Source: Paracidovorax wautersii
Lineage (GTDB): Bacteria > Pseudomonadota > Gammaproteobacteria > Burkholderiales > Burkholderiaceae_C
NCBI RefSeq assembly: GCF_900113035.1
Contig: NZ_FONX01000010.1
Location: forward strand, 62,001-126,000
DNA length: 64,000 nt
Direction of reading: 5' to 3'
Below, in pieces: positions 22,415 through 30,350 of this stretch. Each line of letters opens with the position of its first letter. Position 1 is the first letter of the stretch. The notes under the pieces were generated by a model. That model did not search any database and was not told the origin of the DNA. It was given only the letters and a program-made list of their open reading frames with translations. A program made the position numbers and the translations under genes.

Positions 22415-23410
22415 TCACTTGACCGCGTCCACCGCGTTCAGCAGTTCGGGGCCGTTCTTGGCCACGAAGGACTGGCGCACCGACTCGCCCACGATGGCGC
22501 GGAAGGGCGCGGGGTCGAAGGTCTCGATCACGTTCATGCCGTGCTTGCGCAGCTCCGCCACGATGCCCGGCTCGTTCTTCTGGTTGAGCTGGCGCTGGAA
22601 CAGCTTGGCGTCGTTGGCCGACGTCAGCAGCGCCTGCTGCAGCGCCGGTGCCAGGGCGTCGAACTTCTTCTTGTTCATGACCACCGGCATCGCCGTGAAG
22701 GCGTGCCGGCTCAGGGTGAGCTGCTTTTGCACCTCGTAGAACTTGGCTGCGTAGGTGATGTCCACCGGGTGCTCCTGCGCATCCACCGCGCCCGATTCCA
22801 GCGCCTGGTACAGCTCGCCCAGCGGCATGGGGATGGGGTTGGCGCCCAGCAGCTTCCACGCCTGGATGTGGGTGGGGTTGGGTGTGACGCGGATCTTCAG
22901 GCCCTTGACGTCCTCGGGCTTGGTCACGGCGCGGTTCCTGGTGGTGATGGAGCGAAAGCCCACCTCCCAGAACGCCAGCTGCTGCAGGTTGTGCGGCTCC
23001 AGCTCGCGTGCCAGGCGCTGGCCGACTTCGCCGTCCACCGTGGCGTAGGCGTGTGCCGGATTGCGGAACAGGAAGGGAATGTCCAGCACGTCGAACCTGG
23101 ACGACATGCCCGAGAAGTTGCCGCTGCCGGCCATCATCATGTCGATGGTGCCGCCGCGCACCGCGCCGATTACGGTGGAGTCGTTGCCCAGCTGGCTGCC
23201 CGGGAAGACCTGCACCTCCAGCTTGCCGCCGCTGCGCTCCTTGACGAGGCGCGCGAATTCCAGCGCCGCCAGGTGCTGCGAAGCCGTTTCGGGCCCGGCA
23301 TGGGCGAAGCGGATCTTGGTGGGCTGGGCCTGCGCCAGCGAGGGCGCGGCCACCGTGGCGCCCAGCGCCAGGGCGGCGAGCACCGCCTTGAGAAAAGCGA
23401 ACCGTTTCAT
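22415..23410 (-). CDS. dctP: TRAP transporter solute receptor, DctP family (receptor 3, cognate to DctQM)
   Basis: A 331-residue periplasmic binding protein. The signal peptide spans about residues 1-29 (LAALALGATVAAPSLAQAQ). DctP motifs are GLKIRVTPNPTHIQAW and ALESGAVDAQEHPVDI. A strong AAAGGAGA site precedes the ATG. Because it directly precedes dctQ and dctM it is the most likely partner of that membrane pair. The ligand is probably a sugar acid or lactone, inferred from the catabolic enzymes around it. Confidence 0.93.
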   Translation of the reverse strand: MKRFAFLKAVLAALALGATVAAPSLAQAQPTKIRFAHAGPETASQHLAALEFARLVKERSGGKLEVQVFPGSQLGNDSTVIGAVRGGTIDMMMAGSGNFSGMSSRFDVLDIPFLFRNPAHAYATVDGEVGQRLARELEPHNLQQLAFWEVGFRSITTRNRAVTKPEDVKGLKIRVTPNPTHIQAWKLLGANPIPMPLGELYQALESGAVDAQEHPVDITYAAKFYEVQKQLTLSRHAFTAMPVVMNKKKFDALAPALQQALLTSANDAKLFQRQLNQKNEPGIVAELRKHGMNVIETFDPAPFRAIVGESVRQSFVAKNGPELLNAVDAVK

Positions 23411-23516
23411 GGATGTCTCCTTTGTTGTCGTGTTTGTCGTCGCCGGAAAAACGCGGTCGATGCGGCAGGAGGCCGGGGCGCGGGCGGGCCTCCTGCCGCC
23501 GGGGTTCGGTGCAGGG

Positions 23517-24446
23517 TCAGCGCCCCCAGCGCAGCACCAGCGGGTCGAGCCGGCGCGCGATGTCGATCAGTTCGCGGCGGGTCTGCGGGTGCATGGGCGG
23601 CCAGGGTGCGCGCGGCGCGTCGCAGGCGATCACGCCGCCTTCCTTCATGAGGGCCTTGGCCGCGAGGAAGCCCGCCTGCCGGTTCTCGTGGTTGATGAGC
23701 GGCAGCCAGCGCTGGTACTGGGCGAAGGCCGCATCCCGGTCGCCCGCGCGGTGCGCTTCGAGGATGGGCCTGATGCCGTCGGCGAAGCCGCCGCCCGTCA
23801 TCGCGCCGGTGGCGCCGGCCTCCAGGTCGGCCAACAGGGTGATGGCCTCTTCGCCGTCCCAGGGGCCCTCGATGGCCTCGCCGCCCTGGGCGATCAGCTC
23901 GCGCAGCTTGTTCGCGGCGCCGGCCGTCTCCATCTTGAAGTAGCTGACCTGCTCGATCTCGCGGGCCATCTTCGCCAGCAGGGCCGGCGGCAGCGGCGTG
24001 CCGGCGGCGGGCGCGTCCTGGACCATGATGGGGATGCCGATCGCGTCGGACACGCCCTGGTAGAACGACTGGACGGCCGCCTCGCCGAAGCGGAAGGTGG
24101 CGCCGTGGTAGGGCGGCATCACCATCACCATGGCCGCGCCCATGTCCTGCGCGCGGCGGCTGCGCTCCGCGCACACCTTGGTGCTGGTGTGGGTGGTGGT
24201 CACGATCACCGGCACGCGGCCGGCGACATGTTCCAGGGCCGTGCGCGTGAGCAGCTCGCGCTCGTCGTCGGCGATCAGGAACTGCTCGGAGAAGTTGGCC
24301 AGGATGCACAGGCCGTCCACGCCGGAGTCGATCATGAAGTCCAGGCAGCGCTTCTGGCTGGCCAGGTCCAGCGTGCCGTCTTCGTGGAAGGTGGTGGGCA
24401 CGACCGGGAAGATGCCGCGAAAGCGCGGCTGGGAGAGTCCGGGCAT
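23517..24446 (-). CDS. DapA-superfamily 2-keto-3-deoxypentonate (L-KDA type) dehydratase
   Basis: A 309-residue class I aldolase-fold enzyme. The Schiff-base lysine is K171 in YFKMET. The usual DapA motif GTTGE is replaced by ILANFSEQF (48-56), a hallmark I associate with L-2-keto-3-deoxyarabonate dehydratase of Azospirillum brasilense (EC 4.2.1.43), and GPWDGEEAITLLADL also fits that branch. The reaction would turn 2-keto-3-deoxy-L-pentonate into 2-oxoglutarate semialdehyde. The product is oxidised by the KGSADH-type enzyme of the same cluster. The gene lies 8 bases after the enolase-superfamily dehydratase, so two consecutive steps appear coupled. The similarity is recalled, not computed. 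Confidence 0.87.
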   Translation of the reverse strand: MPGLSQPRFRGIFPVVPTTFHEDGTLDLASQKRCLDFMIDSGVDGLCILANFSEQFLIADDERELLTRTALEHVAGRVPVIVTTTHTSTKVCAERSRRAQDMGAAMVMVMPPYHGATFRFGEAAVQSFYQGVSDAIGIPIMVQDAPAAGTPLPPALLAKMAREIEQVSYFKMETAGAANKLRELIAQGGEAIEGPWDGEEAITLLADLEAGATGAMTGGGFADGIRPILEAHRAGDRDAAFAQYQRWLPLINHENRQAGFLAAKALMKEGGVIACDAPRAPWPPMHPQTRRELIDIARRLDPLVLRWGR

Positions 24447-24454
24447 GGCGCGCC

Positions 24455-25627
24455 TCACTCGGTGATCTGGAACTGGTCCAGGTACTCGGTCTTGAGCGTG
24501 AGCCCCAGGCCGGGCACGTCGTCCTGCAACTGCAGGAAGCCGTTCTCCGCGATCGGCTCGCCGTCGAAGATGTACCAGAACAGCTCGTTGCCCACCTCCA
24601 CGTCGAAGATGGGGAAGTACTCCGCCATGGGCGAGGCCAGCGTGCTCATGGTCAGGTGGTAGTTGTGCATCTGGCCAGCGTGCGGGATCACCGGCACGCT
24701 GTAGGCCTCGCACAGCGCGTTGATCTTGTGCGCCGCGGTGATGCCGCCCACGCGGTTGGTGTCGTACTGCACGACCGAGACGGCCTTCTTGTCCAGCAGC
24801 TGCTTGAAGCCGTAGAGGCTGAATTCATGCTCGCCGCCCGAGATCGGGATGCTGGTGAGCTGGTTCAGTTCGGCATAGCCGTCGATGTCGTCGGCGATCA
24901 CCGGCTCCTCCAGCCAGCGCGGCTCGAACTTCTCCAGCTTCGGCAGGATGCGCTTGGCGTATTCCAGGTTCCAGCCCATGTAGCACTCGAGCATCAGGTC
25001 GGTGTCGTAGCCGATCACTTCCCGGATCGCCTCGACCGACTTCAGGTTCTCCTTCACGCCTTCCTGCAGGTGCGCCGGGCCGTAGCCGAAACGCATCTTG
25101 AAGGCCTTGAAGCCCTGGTCCAGGAACTTCTGCGCCTCGTCCTGCATTTCCTTCAGGTCGGTGCGGTAGAGCTTGCTGTAGTAGCAGGGGATCTTTTCCT
25201 TGGTGCGGCCGCCCAGCAGCTTGAACACGGGCTTGTTCACGCTCTTGCCCAGGATGTCCCAGATCGCCAGATCGACGGCCGAGATGGCCGCCATGGTCAC
25301 GCCCTTGCGGCCCCAGGCGTGGGTGGCGCGGTACATGCGCTGCCACAGGTATTCGTAGTCCCACGGGTCCTGGCCGACGACCAGGGGCGCGAGGTATTCG
25401 TCGATGATGGCCTTGGCGATCCGGGGCGCCAGCGCCACGTTGCCGAGGCCGACGATGCCGTCGTCGGTCTCGATCTCCACCACCGTCCACGAGTGGAAGC
25501 GGAAGGTAGCCATGGTCTCCTTCTTGGAATAGAGCAGGTCCATGGCGTTGGAGCAGAAATTGCCTTGAGGCGGAACGGTCTTGCCCTTCCATTCATAGAC
25601 GCGGGCGCGGACGGATTTGATCTTCAT
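24455..25627 (-). CDS. Enolase-superfamily sugar-acid dehydratase
   Basis: A 390-residue mandelate racemase/muconate lactonizing-type protein. Likely metal ligands are E214 (LMLECYMGW), E240 or E241 (RWLEEPV) and E266 (SGGEHEF); a histidine in [11 protein letters not shown] (H316) is a probable catalytic base, as in rhamnonate dehydratase-like enzymes. The family dehydrates aldonates to 2-keto-3-deoxy acids. With the L-KDA-type dehydratase and KGSADH downstream, a pentonate such as L-lyxonate or L-arabonate is the most likely substrate: an enolase-superfamily L-lyxonate dehydratase feeding these two steps has been described. AGGAG lies eight bases upstream of the ATG. The assignment to one sugar is inference. 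Confidence 0.85.
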   Translation of the reverse strand: MKIKSVRARVYEWKGKTVPPQGNFCSNAMDLLYSKKETMATFRFHSWTVVEIETDDGIVGLGNVALAPRIAKAIIDEYLAPLVVGQDPWDYEYLWQRMYRATHAWGRKGVTMAAISAVDLAIWDILGKSVNKPVFKLLGGRTKEKIPCYYSKLYRTDLKEMQDEAQKFLDQGFKAFKMRFGYGPAHLQEGVKENLKSVEAIREVIGYDTDLMLECYMGWNLEYAKRILPKLEKFEPRWLEEPVIADDIDGYAELNQLTSIPISGGEHEFSLYGFKQLLDKKAVSVVQYDTNRVGGITAAHKINALCEAYSVPVIPHAGQMHNYHLTMSTLASPMAEYFPIFDVEVGNELFWYIFDGEPIAENGFLQLQDDVPGLGLTLKTEYLDQFQITE

Positions 25628-25749
25628 GGTGTGGTCTCCTGGGTCATTCGGGTGGGGATGCGGGCGTTGCAGGCATGGCCTCTCCCCGCGCCGCGCAGGC
25701 GCGGACGTTGTCGTCGGTCGGGGATGGGGCTGCCTGCCGGCAGCGGTGG

Positions 25750-26805
25750 TCAGGCGGGGGCGGCGGCGTGGCCCTGCCGCTGCGCGGCGCCCATGCGGCA
25801 GGCGATCAGGAAGGCCTGCCAGGTCGCTTCCACGCTGGCCTTGCCCTGGCCCGCGATGTCGTAGGCCGTGCCGTGGGCCGGCGTGGTGATCGGTATCGGC
25901 AGGCCGCCCTGCACGGTGACACCGCGCGAGAAGCCCAGCAGCTTGATGGCGATCTGGCCCTGGTCGTGGTACATGGTCACGATGGCCTGGTACTCGCCCG
26001 CCTGGGCCTTCAGGAAGATGGTGTCGGCCGGGAAGGGGCCGTGGAACGGCGCGGGCGTCGGCCACTCGCGGGCCTGCAGCGCCTGCACCGCCGGGGCGAT
26101 GATGTCCACCTCTTCGCGGCCGCAGGTGCCGCCGTCGCCGCCGTGCGGATTGAGCGCGGCGATGGCCACCTTGGGTTCGGCGACACCGCTGGCGCGCAGC
26201 GAGCGGTAGATCAGCTCGGCCGCCTGCTCGATGCGCTCCACGCTGAGGTACTGCGTCACGTCCTTGAGGGGCACGTGCGAAGAGATGCGCGAGGTCCACA
26301 GCCCGCCCAGCGTATTGAATTCGCAGAAGTAGCCCTGCACGCCCAGGTACTGGGCGAAGTGGTGCAACTCGTCCTCGTGGCGCATGCCGCCGAGCTTCAT
26401 GGCCTGCTTGTTGAGCGGCGCGAAGCAGATCGCGTCGATCTCGCCGGCCTGTGCCGCATCCATGCACAGGTCGAGCACCTGCAGCACCGAGCGGCCGCCG
26501 GCGGCTTCGGCCCGGCTGCGATGCACGTCGGACTGCGCCACCGTGTCCATGCGCAGGAAGGCCGGCCGCGAAGTGCCGGCGCGCCCGCGCACTTCGGCCA
26601 GCGACGCGACGGCCTCGGTGCCCACCTGCACGCCGGCGATGCGCTGGCCGTCGTCCCAGAGCCAGGGATCGCCCACCAGCACGATGTTGGCGTGCCGGGT
26701 GGCCTCGGGCCGCGCGAGCAGGCGGGCGATGAGTTCGGGGCCGATGCCGGCGGGGTCGCCGAGTGTGAGTGCCACTACGGGTAGCGTCGGGTTCGTCTGC
26801 GTCAT
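25750..26805 (-). CDS. PdxA-family dehydrogenase (PdxA2/TphB-like)
   Basis: A 351-residue protein starting [18 protein letters not shown], the PdxA signature. Later motifs are [13 protein letters not shown] and [15 protein letters not shown], whose histidines bind the divalent metal in this family. True PdxA oxidises 4-phosphohydroxy-L-threonine; PdxA2 paralogues act on 4-phospho-D-threonate or erythronate, and TphB is a related cis-diol dehydrogenase. The DUF1537 kinase that normally accompanies PdxA2 is absent here, so a sugar-acid or diol dehydrogenase role is open. One base separates it from the upstream Bug receptor gene. Confidence 0.85.
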   Translation of the reverse strand: MTQTNPTLPVVALTLGDPAGIGPELIARLLARPEATRHANIVLVGDPWLWDDGQRIAGVQVGTEAVASLAEVRGRAGTSRPAFLRMDTVAQSDVHRSRAEAAGGRSVLQVLDLCMDAAQAGEIDAICFAPLNKQAMKLGGMRHEDELHHFAQYLGVQGYFCEFNTLGGLWTSRISSHVPLKDVTQYLSVERIEQAAELIYRSLRASGVAEPKVAIAALNPHGGDGGTCGREEVDIIAPAVQALQAREWPTPAPFHGPFPADTIFLKAQAGEYQAIVTMYHDQGQIAIKLLGFSRGVTVQGGLPIPITTPAHGTAYDIAGQGKASVEATWQAFLIACRMGAAQRQGHAAAPA

Positions 26806-26806
26806 A

Positions 26807-27772
26807 TCAGTCAATGCGGATGTTGTTCTTGCGGATGAGCTGCCCGTAACGCTGGTATTCGGCGTTCTGCAAGGCGACGAAATCGGCTTGCGGCATGGGC
26901 TTGAGCTCGGCGCCCACGGCGCCCAGGCGGGCCTGCGTCTCGGGCATGGCCAGCACCTGATTGACGGCGTCATGTACGCGCTGCTGCACGGCCTTGGGCG
27001 TCGCGGCGGGCATGTAGATGCCGTACCAGGCGGTGATGTCCACCTGCGGCAGCCCGGCCTCGGCCATGGTGGGCACCTGCGGCAGCTGCGGGTTGCGCTG
27101 CGGCGTGGTCACGGCCAGGGCGCGCATCTTCCCGTTCTTGATCTGTCCGATCACCGAAGGCATGGTGTCGAAGCTCATCTGCACCTGCCCGCCCACCAGG
27201 TCCACCAGCGCGGCGCTGCTGCCCTTGTACGGAACGTGGGTGAGGTCTATGCCGGCGGCATCCTTGAAGGTCTCGGCGGCGATGTGCTGCGTGCTGCCGG
27301 TGCCGCTGCTGGCGTAGTTGATGCGCCCGGGCTCCTTCTTCGCCAGCGCGACCAGTTCCTTCACCGACTGGACGGGCAAGCCGGTGGTGACCACCAGCAC
27401 GTTGGGCACGGCGCCCACGTAGGCCACCGGCACCAGGTCCTTGTTGTTGTCGTAGCCCAGCTTGAGCAGGTGCGGCGCGATGGCGTGCGCCGTGACCACG
27501 CCCATCAGCAGCGTGTGCCCGTCGGTGGACTTGGCGGCGGTGTCAGCGGCCAGCGTGTTCGAGGCGCCGGGGCGGTTCTCCACCACCACCGGCTGCTTGA
27601 GCAGCGGCCCCAGCCGGTCGGCCACGGCGCGCGCCATGGCGTCGGTGCCGCCGCCGGCGGATGAGCCCACCAGGATGCGAAGGGGGCGCGAAGGCCATTC
27701 CTGGGCGTGGGTGGCCAGCGGGGCCAGCAGGGCGGCCAGGGCCAGCCCGATCAATGGGGTACGGCGCAGCAT
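26807..27772 (-). CDS. Tripartite tricarboxylate transporter receptor (Bug/TctC family)
   Basis: A 321-residue periplasmic binding protein with a signal peptide (residues 1-23, ending ATHAQ). Family motifs are LRILVGSSAGGGTD, VVVENRPGASN, INYASSGTGSTQH and LTHVPYKGSSAAL. Such receptors bind carboxylates and are greatly amplified in Comamonadaceae and Bordetella, usually without adjacent TctAB. AAGGAGA lies upstream of the ATG. It is the first gene of the minus-strand cluster, facing the divergent LysR gene, so it is probably the promoter-proximal, most strongly regulated gene. Confidence 0.92.
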   Translation of the reverse strand: MLRRTPLIGLALAALLAPLATHAQEWPSRPLRILVGSSAGGGTDAMARAVADRLGPLLKQPVVVENRPGASNTLAADTAAKSTDGHTLLMGVVTAHAIAPHLLKLGYDNNKDLVPVAYVGAVPNVLVVTTGLPVQSVKELVALAKKEPGRINYASSGTGSTQHIAAETFKDAAGIDLTHVPYKGSSAALVDLVGGQVQMSFDTMPSVIGQIKNGKMRALAVTTPQRNPQLPQVPTMAEAGLPQVDITAWYGIYMPAATPKAVQQRVHDAVNQVLAMPETQARLGAVGAELKPMPQADFVALQNAEYQRYGQLIRKNNIRID

Positions 27773-27905
27773 GTCTTTTGTCTCCTTGGAATCACGATGC
27801 CTTGTTGTGGTGTGGCGGCATTCATGGGGGCCCATGCTATGGGTTGGGTTTGTTTCCGTAAAATGAAATGAACTGATGAATTGATCGCCTGGGGTTATCA
27901 AAACA
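27773..27905. promoter_or_regulatory. Divergent control region of the sugar-acid cluster and its LysR regulator
   Basis: 133 bases separate the two divergent starts. Candidate operator dyads are CCCAT-GCT-ATGGG at 27831-27843 and the near-palindrome GATGAATTGATC in the A/T-richer half close to the regulator gene. LysR proteins commonly bind T-N11-A dyads in such gaps and control both directions. No clear -35/-10 pair could be assigned. Confidence 0.45.
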
Positions 27906-28880
27906 GTGACACAACGCCGAGAGGAAACCACCCCCTTGCCCATGCCCCTGCTCAACCGCCTGCGCATGCGGCAGGTGGCGCTGATGCTGGCCATCGAAGC
28001 GCGCGGCACGCTGCGCGCCGCAGCGGCGGACCTCGGCATGACCCAGCCGGCAGCCACCAAGATGCTGCACGAGCTGGAAGATGCCCTGGGCCATCCGCTG
28101 TTCGACCGCGTGGGCCGGGGGCTGCGCGTGAATGTGGCGGGCAGCTGCGTGACGCAGTACTTCCGCGGCATGCGCGGCGGCATCGAGGCCATGCGCCGCG
28201 AGCTGGACGCGCTGCACCTGGGCAGCGCCGGCAAGCTCTTCGTGGGCTGCATCATGGCGGCCGCGCCGGAACTCCTGAGCGACGCGCTGGTACGGCTGAA
28301 GACGGCCTATCCGCTGCTCACGGTGGAGATCGCGGTGGACACCAGCAACCGCCTGATGGAGCGCCTGCGCGAAGGCCGGCTGGACGTGGTGATCGGCCGC
28401 ATGCCCGGGCGCAGTGGCGGCGACTGCCGCTTCCGGCCGCTGGCCGAGGAGGTGCTGTCGGTGGTGGTGGCGACCGACCACCCGCTCTCACGCCGCCGGT
28501 CGCTGCGCTTTGCCGAACTGCTGGCCTACCCGTGGATCCTTCAGCCCGCCGGCAGCCCCATGCGCGACGTGCTGGAACAGGAATTCGCGCTGCACCATCA
28601 GCCCCTGCCGGGCGGGCTGGTCGAGACGGCCTCCATCCTCACCACCACCAACCTCATCGCGCGCAGCGACATGGTGGCCGTGATCCCTGCCTCGATCGCG
28701 CTGCGCTACGAGCGCCATGGGCTGCTGCGCGTGCTGCCCTATACGGTGCGCAACCGGCTGGCCGCCTATGGCAGCGTGGTGCGGCTGGACCGACCTGCGT
28801 CCGCCGCGCTGGAGCACTTCCTCGCGCTGCTGCATGCCGCGCCCGAAGGCCCGGAATCGGCCGAAGCGATCAGCCCATGA
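27906..28880 (+). CDS. LysR-family transcriptional regulator of the sugar-acid cluster
   Basis: A 324-residue regulator. The N-terminal winged helix-turn-helix is seen in LRAAAADLGMTQPAATKMLHELEDALGHPLFDR, given here as separate pieces LRAAAADLGMTQPAAT and LHELEDALGHPLFDR. The C-terminal periplasmic-binding-like effector domain follows from about residue 105. It resembles the GbpR subgroup, which senses sugars or sugar acids. Translation may start at GTG 27906 or ATG 27942; the latter would place the HTH nearer the N-terminus as in relatives. It is divergent from the 13-gene cluster, the usual arrangement for its regulator. Its end overlaps the convergent DUF1501 gene by 11 bases. Confidence 0.9.
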   Translation: MTQRREETTPLPMPLLNRLRMRQVALMLAIEARGTLRAAAADLGMTQPAATKMLHELEDALGHPLFDRVGRGLRVNVAGSCVTQYFRGMRGGIEAMRRELDALHLGSAGKLFVGCIMAAAPELLSDALVRLKTAYPLLTVEIAVDTSNRLMERLREGRLDVVIGRMPGRSGGDCRFRPLAEEVLSVVVATDHPLSRRRSLRFAELLAYPWILQPAGSPMRDVLEQEFALHHQPLPGGLVETASILTTTNLIARSDMVAVIPASIALRYERHGLLRVLPYTVRNRLAAYGSVVRLDRPASAALEHFLALLHAAPEGPESAEAISP

Positions 28881-30327
28881 ACCCCAGATCGACGGGATAG
28901 GCCGAGCCGCCGAAGTTGCCGATGTGCGGCAGCACGCCGGCCAGTTCGGTGTTCGCCACGCCGAACCAGCGGCCCAGGGTGGCGGCGTACTGGTCCACGG
29001 CGGTGCTGGGCAGCAGGCGCCCCTGGCCCACGTGCCACTGGTCTTCGCTGCCGCTGCCGTTGCCCACGCTGACGGGCGGCGGCGTGCCGTAGAAGGCGGC
29101 GCCGCGCACCGCGCCGCCCACGACGAGATGGTGGCTGCCCCAGCCGTGGTCGGAGCCGTCGCCGTTGGAGGTGAGCGTGCGGCCGAAGTCCGATGCGGTG
29201 AAGGCGGTGACCTTGTCGGCCACGCCCAGCTCGGCTGTGGCGTTGTAGAAGGAGGTCATGGCGCTGCTCACCTTGTCCAGCAGCTGGGGCTGGTTGGCGA
29301 TCAGGTTGTCGTGCAGGTCGAACCCGCCCAGCGAGACGAAGAACACCTGCCGGCGCGTGCCCAGCGCGTTGCGGCCGGCGATGAGCCGGGCCACGATCTT
29401 GAGCTGGTCGGCCAGCGGGTTGCCCGTGGGAAAGGCGGTGGAGATGTTCGCGCCGGCCAGTGCGGACGAGATCTGCCCCTCCGCGCCGATGGAGCGCTGC
29501 GTGACGCGCGCGTATTCGGCCTCCATCGCATGGCTGCCGGCCGTCTGCACCAGATCGCTCAGCAGGCTGCGCACGGCGCTGGAGCCATAGACGTTGCCCT
29601 TGACGGCGTTGATGGGCACGGCGCCGGGCGTGGCGCCGCTGGGGTTGATCTGGTATTGCAGCGCCTGGTCGCCCGAGAGGAACACGGCGTTGCCGGTGGC
29701 CGAGATGCAGGTGAAGAGCGAATTGGCGTTGGACGACAGGGCCAGGTCGCCCAGGTTGCCGCCCCAGCCCACGGTGGAGCCTTCGGCGCCCTGCGACTGC
29801 CAGACCGATTGCTGGTCGTTGTGCGAGAAGAGCTTGGGCGGCAGCGGGTAGTTGCGCCGGTCGCCGCTGGCGTACTGCGCGCGCGTCAGCGGCACCAGCA
29901 GCGGGCCCACGTTGAGCTGCACGGCGGCGTGGCCGGCGTTGAAGAGCCCGGCCAGGCCCGTCATGGACGGGTGCAGCGCGTACTGCATGCCGCCGGCCAG
30001 CGCGGTGCCGGGCCGCAGCTGCGTGGCGGCCAGCGCATCGCGGCCCAGGGCGATGCCCGCGGCCGTGCCGTCGCTGTTGCCGCCGCGGATGGCGGAATAC
30101 TGCGCGTAGCGGCTGCTGTCGTAGGGCACGACGGTGTTGGCGTAGTCGCAGCCGCCGTAGAGGAAGACGCAGACCAGGGCCTTGTAGTCGCTGGACTCGA
30201 AGGCGGCGGCCTCGCCCAGCGCGGCGAGGTTCATGGCGAAGGGCAGGGCGGTGCCGGTGGCGGCCAGTTGCGCGCTGCGGCGCAGGAAGGCGCGGCGCGT
30301 GTGGCGGGCGGGGTCGATGAAGTTCAT
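28870..30327 (-). CDS. DUF1501 protein with Tat-type signal
   Basis: A 485-residue protein of the DUF1501 (COG4102) family. The N-terminus TRRAFLRRSAQLAATGTALP is a twin-arginine-like export signal. Motifs include VFLYGGCDYANTVVPYD, FFVSLGGFDLHDN and SDFGRTLTSNGDGSDHGWG, which resemble the metal-binding alkaline-phosphatase/sulfatase fold. The function is unknown. It follows the DUF1800 gene by 23 bases; the pair is conserved across many bacteria and probably acts together in the cell envelope. The 3' end overlaps the convergent lysR gene by 11 bases. Confidence 0.9.
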   Translation of the reverse strand: MNFIDPARHTRRAFLRRSAQLAATGTALPFAMNLAALGEAAAFESSDYKALVCVFLYGGCDYANTVVPYDSSRYAQYSAIRGGNSDGTAAGIALGRDALAATQLRPGTALAGGMQYALHPSMTGLAGLFNAGHAAVQLNVGPLLVPLTRAQYASGDRRNYPLPPKLFSHNDQQSVWQSQGAEGSTVGWGGNLGDLALSSNANSLFTCISATGNAVFLSGDQALQYQINPSGATPGAVPINAVKGNVYGSSAVRSLLSDLVQTAGSHAMEAEYARVTQRSIGAEGQISSALAGANISTAFPTGNPLADQLKIVARLIAGRNALGTRRQVFFVSLGGFDLHDNLIANQPQLLDKVSSAMTSFYNATAELGVADKVTAFTASDFGRTLTSNGDGSDHGWGSHHLVVGGAVRGAAFYGTPPPVSVGNGSGSEDQWHVGQGRLLPSTAVDQYAATLGRWFGVANTELAGVLPHIGNFGGSAYPVDLGFMG

Positions 30328-30350
30328 GGCGGGGCTCGCTGGGCGGTCGG

